Source: Lactobacillales bacterium
Lineage (GTDB): Bacteria > Bacillota > Bacilli > Lactobacillales > Streptococcaceae
Assembly: GCA_031257815.1 (NCBI GenBank)
Contig: JAIRNX010000097.1
Span: forward strand, 1 to 13,966
Reading direction: 5' to 3'
DNA: 13,966 nt
Shown: piece after piece, positions 10,363 to 13,966 of the stretch
How positions within the stretch are numbered: the first letter of the stretch is position 1
How the letters are laid out: the number at the start of each line of letters is the position of its first letter
Notes under the pieces: generated by a model
Databases searched by the model: none
What the model saw: only the letters and a program-made list of their open reading frames with translations
What the model was told of the DNA's origin: nothing
Translations under genes and position numbers: made by a program

Positions 10363-12462
10363 TTACTGTTTTATTTCCAACCTCGCGCCCAAACCAGTTA
10401 AGATTTCATTAGTTATTGTGCCACTTTTTTCCGCCACAGTTTCACTATGCGTCATCACGGTGATCATCTCCCCCACTTGAATATCAGAAACCGCGGACAA
10501 ATCCAATAATAACAAATCCATACAAACTCTGCCGATTTGGGGGATCTCTGCCTTTTTGTAAAATAATTTAAAACCCGTATTGGAAAGCGCGCGCGGCACT
10601 CCATCAGCATAACCAATCGAAGCGATGCCGACTTTGGTATTTTGTTTTAAACAAGCATCTAAACCATACCCCACAAACTCGCCTGCGATGATATTTTTGA
10701 TCGAGATTAATTTAGCTTTTATTTTTACCACAGGATGCAAATCAATTTTTAACTTTGTTTGATCATTAGGCAAGCTCAATGCCCCATATAAAATAATTCC
10801 TGGTCGCACATAATCGTAATTTAATTCAGGGTAATTTAAAATCCCATAACTTGCTTGTAAGTGCGTGACTCCATAGTCTATCCCTAATTTTTTTAAATCT
10901 TTTAACAAAGTATCAAATGTTTGAATCTGCCGTTTAGTTCTTTTAACTGATTGCTCATCAAGCGCGTCAGCTGAACCTAAATGCGAAAAAATACCTTCAC
11001 AAGTTAGATGTTTCATTTGATAAATCTTTTTAAGCAAATTTACATCCGAATCTAATCCCAAACGATGCATGCCCGTGTCAATTTTGAGATGGCAACGAAT
11101 ATTTTTCTGCTGCTGATTTAGCTCATAAGCGTGCTTGATGCTAATGATTGCTTGGATGAGATGATATTTTTGCAGCATCTTTGCTTGAGCTTGTGCAGTA
11201 TATCCTAAAATTAAAATTTCTCCTTGCACTCCTGCACGCCTTAAGTCAATGGCCTCCTGTAAAGTTGCTACAGCAAAAAAATTCACTCCCAACTTCTCTA
11301 ATTTTCGCCCACAAATGACGGCTTCGCTCTCGTAAGCATTGGCCTTTAAAATCGCCATAATCTCTGTTTTTTCTGAAATACATGAAGAAATTGCTTGCAC
11401 ATTTTTGGCCAAATTTTCTGTGGAAATAATTTTGACAGCGCGCAAAGCAAGGAAAGTTTTTATAACTGGTTTAAATTTTCTTTTAAGCGAAAGTAAAAAA
11501 TTAGTTAAAAGGATCGTACCCAATAAAACAAACAGAAAATTGAGCAAACTGTTGGCAAAGATTGGGACAACTTTTCCTACAAAGTAGATGAGAGCAATTA
11601 CCAGCGGATGTAAAAGATAAATCCCTAAAGTTTTCTCTTTTGTTTGAGAAAATTTAAAAGGCGGCTGCCAGTTGAGCAAAAATGAAAAAAAGAAATACAT
11701 AACAATAGGAAGTGTTAAATACATACTATCATGGCGTACTCTCGTAAAATGATGAAGTAAAAAACTTTCCATCAATAGAGCAACTAAACTGCACGTTAAC
11801 AAAAAGATATGCTGATTTTTTTTACGTTTTTGATAAATCACTGCTCCGAAAATTAAAAATATTGGAGCGAAAAAAAGACCGTTTCTGGTGTAATCAAACA
11901 GCTTAAAACCTACTTTATAAAAATTTTTTATTCCAGGCAGATGGCCAAAAACTTTATAACAACTATCCCCGCCAACTCCGATTAAATATAAAAAAACACT
12001 CAAAATAAAACTTTTTGGTAGCGATAAAAAACGAATCATAAGAACGCCCAACATTAAACCAATAATAGCGGCCGGAAAATACCATAAATGATACATTGTT
12101 CCATCAAAAAAAAGTCGTTTAACCAGCTGAAAAAAAGTACTTGATAGACGTAAAGTGCCATTATAAAAAGAAAGCGGCAGATAAAAAATAATGGCCATTC
12201 CATAAATTTTTAATAACTTCCATAAATGCTGTTTAATCTTCCATAGCTTTGGATAATACGGTTCACACGCAAATGACCCCAATAAAAAATAGCCGGTAAC
12301 CATCAAAAAAAACGGTACAGCAACGCGAAAAAGTGTTAATGTCACCAAATTATCAAGCTCAGGATTAAGTGAAGCAAAAGGAAAAGTATGGATCGCAACA
12401 ATCATTATTGCTGCCAAAATACGAAACTGTTCGATTCCTTCATTATTTTTATTACTGTACAT
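10363..12462 (-). CDS. vanT: Membrane-bound serine racemase, VanT type
   Basis: The 699-residue protein fuses two domains. Residues 1 to about 335 form a ten-helix acyltransferase-3-like membrane part (start MYSNKNNEGIEQFRILAA, then VAVPFFLMVTGYFLLG), which in VanT proteins is thought to take up L-Ser. Residues about 340-699 are a PLP-dependent racemase, with K373 in ILKANAY, IDTGMHRLGL, YVRPGIILYGA, Y618 in IGYADG, and IGRVCMD. The predicted role is supply of D-Ser to the ligase. The usual KANAYGHG signature reads KANAYESE here. ATG 12462 is chosen over GTG 12471 because GGAG (12471-12474) lies 8 bases before it. It overlaps the end of vanXY by 11 bases. A fused alanine racemase is the alternative, but gene context favours VanT. 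Confidence 0.88.
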   Translation of the reverse strand: MYSNKNNEGIEQFRILAAIMIVAIHTFPFASLNPELDNLVTLTLFRVAVPFFLMVTGYFLLGSFACEPYYPKLWKIKQHLWKLLKIYGMAIIFYLPLSFYNGTLRLSSTFFQLVKRLFFDGTMYHLWYFPAAIIGLMLGVLMIRFLSLPKSFILSVFLYLIGVGGDSCYKVFGHLPGIKNFYKVGFKLFDYTRNGLFFAPIFLIFGAVIYQKRKKNQHIFLLTCSLVALLMESFLLHHFTRVRHDSMYLTLPIVMYFFFSFLLNWQPPFKFSQTKEKTLGIYLLHPLVIALIYFVGKVVPIFANSLLNFLFVLLGTILLTNFLLSLKRKFKPVIKTFLALRAVKIISTENLAKNVQAISSCISEKTEIMAILKANAYESEAVICGRKLEKLGVNFFAVATLQEAIDLRRAGVQGEILILGYTAQAQAKMLQKYHLIQAIISIKHAYELNQQQKNIRCHLKIDTGMHRLGLDSDVNLLKKIYQMKHLTCEGIFSHLGSADALDEQSVKRTKRQIQTFDTLLKDLKKLGIDYGVTHLQASYGILNYPELNYDYVRPGIILYGALSLPNDQTKLKIDLHPVVKIKAKLISIKNIIAGEFVGYGLDACLKQNTKVGIASIGYADGVPRALSNTGFKLFYKKAEIPQIGRVCMDLLLLDLSAVSDIQVGEMITVMTHSETVAEKSGTITNEILTGLGARLEIKQ

Positions 12463-13027
12463 ATTTTCCACTCCAATAGCTCATAAACTCGTGATATTCT
12501 TCCAACACCCATTGTTTCCCTTGCATAATCTGACTATGCGGGGTGCCGACATAACGAAAATGCCACGGTTCATACGCAATTTTTGTCTTATCAGTTTTTT
12601 CTTTTGGGTAACGCAGAATGAAACCAAAATTGACCATCTCTTTTAAAAACTTTTCAACAATCAATCGCTTTTCAAACGTTGGCGCGATCATATCATTCTC
12701 TACACCTGTAAGTCCTAAATCCACAGCTAATCCCGTTTGATGCTCGCTAGCTTTGGGTTTGGCAACAAACTGCTGTGTAAATTCTAAACCGTTTTCTCCG
12801 ATAGAATCTTGATAAAGTTTCTCCTGCTCAAAATAATCACGATAACCGCTAGTTACAATAATTTCGTTTTGCCCATCGATGAAATAAATTAGCGCTTCCA
12901 ACTGCTTAGCTAAAACTTCTTCTACCAAAATTTTTTCTGCTGTAAAAGGAGCTTGGACCAATTTTTGCGGATGATAATCAGAAGGCAGAAGATGTGTTTC
13001 ATTTACTAAAAAAGAATAATTCTTCAT
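12452..13027 (-). CDS. vanXY: D,D-peptidase VanXY type
   Basis: VanXY is a zinc enzyme that splits D-Ala-D-Ala and removes the last D-Ala from pentapeptide precursors, leaving D-Ser-ended ones. The 191-residue protein matches the length of VanXYC and lacks a signal peptide, so it is cytoplasmic. The LAS-family (M15B) motifs are intact: SGYR (R63), SEHQTGLAVDLG with zinc ligands H96 and D103, and EPWHF with catalytic E153 and zinc ligand H156. Its ribosome-binding site, GAGGAG, is formed by the last codons of the ligase gene, and ATG 13027 lies only 2 bases after the ligase stop. It overlaps vanT by 11 bases, so the three genes should be co-translated from one message. Confidence 0.9.
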   Translation of the reverse strand: MKNYSFLVNETHLLPSDYHPQKLVQAPFTAEKILVEEVLAKQLEALIYFIDGQNEIIVTSGYRDYFEQEKLYQDSIGENGLEFTQQFVAKPKASEHQTGLAVDLGLTGVENDMIAPTFEKRLIVEKFLKEMVNFGFILRYPKEKTDKTKIAYEPWHFRYVGTPHSQIMQGKQWVLEEYHEFMSYWSGKYVQ

Positions 13028-13029
13028 AT

Positions 13030-13966
13030 TTACTCCTCTCTTGCCAAATCAATAAGTTTTTCAACTAAATCTTTATATGAAAGACCTACCGCAGCCATCA
13101 TATTAGGAAAACGCGAATGACTGGTAAAGCCTGGCATCGTGTTGATTTCATTTAAATAAATTTCCTCATCATAAGTTACAAAAAAATCAATCCGCGCTAA
13201 CCCTCTACAACCTAAAAATTGATATAAATATTTTGCTAACTTTTTTACCTGATCTGCTGTCTTTGCTAAAATTCTGGCGGGCAATATAATTTTAGCAGAA
13301 AGCAGCTGGTATTTTTCTGTGTAATCAAAAAAGCCACTTGCCAGTTCAATCTCATCCAGCTCACCGACAAGCAGTTCTTGATTGCCCAAAATCCCACAAC
13401 CCACTTCAAAACCAGCCACTGCTTTTTCAATGACCATTTCTCTATCAAATTTTGCTGCTTCTTTAAGCGCTATCTCTAATTCTGAAAAATCGTCGACTTT
13501 GCTATTTCCTTTCGAAGAACCACCGCATTTTGGTTTGACAAAGATAGGAAGATCAACTTTTTCAATAAAATCATCAATTTCTTGCCTCTTATAATTTTTA
13601 GCAGGTACTTGAATGGAAGGTGTTACTTTAACTCCCAAACTCTTTGCCAAATGATGCAACATAGCCTTATCCATACAAAGTGCCGATGTAAGTGTATTGC
13701 AACCAACATATGGAAGTCCCATCATTTCAAAAACACCTTGAATTCTGCCATCCTCGCCTGATCCACCGTGCAATACAGGAAATAACACATCAACTTCTAG
13801 ATGTTTTTGCCGGTTCATTAAAAAAAAACCACGCTTGTTTGTATCCGGAAAAATTCGTTCGCATTTTTCAAAAGTAAACCAACGATCTTCTTTTATATCT
13901 TTGTTTTCTCCAGTAAAATAGTACCAATCGCCATCTTGCGTGATTCCTACTTTTAAGATTTTATAC
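13030..13966 (-). CDS. D-Ala-D-Ser ligase, vanC/vanE type (5' end beyond window)
   Basis: The enzyme joins D-Ala to D-Ser with ATP, making the altered peptidoglycan end. The reading frame stays open from the stop at 13030 to the window edge, so ATG 13818 is internal. About 311 residues are visible and some 30-40 at the N-terminus are missing. The first visible stretch, KILKVGITQDGDWYYF, looks like the ligase N-domain. Motifs follow: FPVLHGGSGEDGRIQG, the ATP-grasp loop KPKCGGSSKGNSKV, the omega-loop region GFFDYTEKYQLLSA, and LNEINTMPGFTSHSRFP. The EKYQL segment is of the D-Ala-D-Ser type rather than VanA/VanB D-lactate type. VanXY and VanT directly downstream support this. Which letter type it is cannot be told from sequence alone. 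Confidence 0.88.
   Translation of the reverse strand, partial: YKILKVGITQDGDWYYFTGENKDIKEDRWFTFEKCERIFPDTNKRGFFLMNRQKHLEVDVLFPVLHGGSGEDGRIQGVFEMMGLPYVGCNTLTSALCMDKAMLHHLAKSLGVKVTPSIQVPAKNYKRQEIDDFIEKVDLPIFVKPKCGGSSKGNSKVDDFSELEIALKEAAKFDREMVIEKAVAGFEVGCGILGNQELLVGELDEIELASGFFDYTEKYQLLSAKIILPARILAKTADQVKKLAKYLYQFLGCRGLARIDFFVTYDEEIYLNEINTMPGFTSHSRFPNMMAAVGLSYKDLVEKLIDLAREE

Noticed and set aside
11339..11587. 82-codon frame antisense to vanT
   Set aside because: It is fully inside vanT on the other strand and has no translation signal.
13030..13818. Ligase starting at ATG 13818
   Set aside because: The frame stays open upstream to the window edge and the residues before this ATG (KILKVGITQDGDWYYF) look like the ligase N-domain, so the ATG is internal.

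Overview
This 13,966-bp window comes from a low-GC Gram-positive bacterium of the Bacillota. The ATP synthase subunits (for example the AtpD start [18 protein letters not shown] and the AtpB core LGLRLYGN) read like those of Lactobacillales, with Enterococcaceae or a close relative as my best guess. Strong AAGGAGG-type ribosome-binding sites and A/T-rich codon use fit this. The species cannot be named from the sequence alone.

Layout. (1) 1-510: a minus-strand gene for a 59-residue cationic, Ala/Gly-rich peptide, possibly a bacteriocin or RiPP precursor, with a good promoter and ribosome-binding site. A second minus-strand frame overlaps its end and leaves at the left edge. (2) 512-7397: an F1FO ATP synthase operon on the plus strand, atpB-atpF-atpH-atpA-atpG-atpD-atpC. 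The c-ring gene atpE, normally between atpB and atpF, is absent. The operon is interrupted by members of a hairpin-forming repeat family: a 284-bp copy before atpB, a 165-bp copy between atpA and atpG, and a 165-bp copy between atpG and atpD. A lone arm follows atpC. (3) 7577-10357: a P2A-type calcium-transporting ATPase. (4) 10363-13966, minus strand and convergent with the pump: a vanC/vanE-type D-Ala-D-Ser cluster transcribed as ligase (5' end cut by the window), vanXY, vanT.

How the genes work together. The atp genes encode all of F1 and the a and b subunits of FO, so a working enzyme needs a c subunit encoded elsewhere. In the van-like cluster VanT is predicted to import and racemise L-Ser to D-Ser, the ligase joins it to D-Ala, and VanXY destroys D-Ala-D-Ala and trims D-Ala-ended precursors. 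Together they should give peptidoglycan precursors ending in D-Ala-D-Ser and low-level vancomycin resistance. No vanR/vanS pair lies downstream of vanT.

The most unusual feature is the repeat family. The two arms of each copy match each other even where the copies differ, and a short inner stem changes sequence between copies while still pairing. That pattern suggests the folded form is what is kept. Two copies end directly at the ribosome-binding sites of atpG and atpD.
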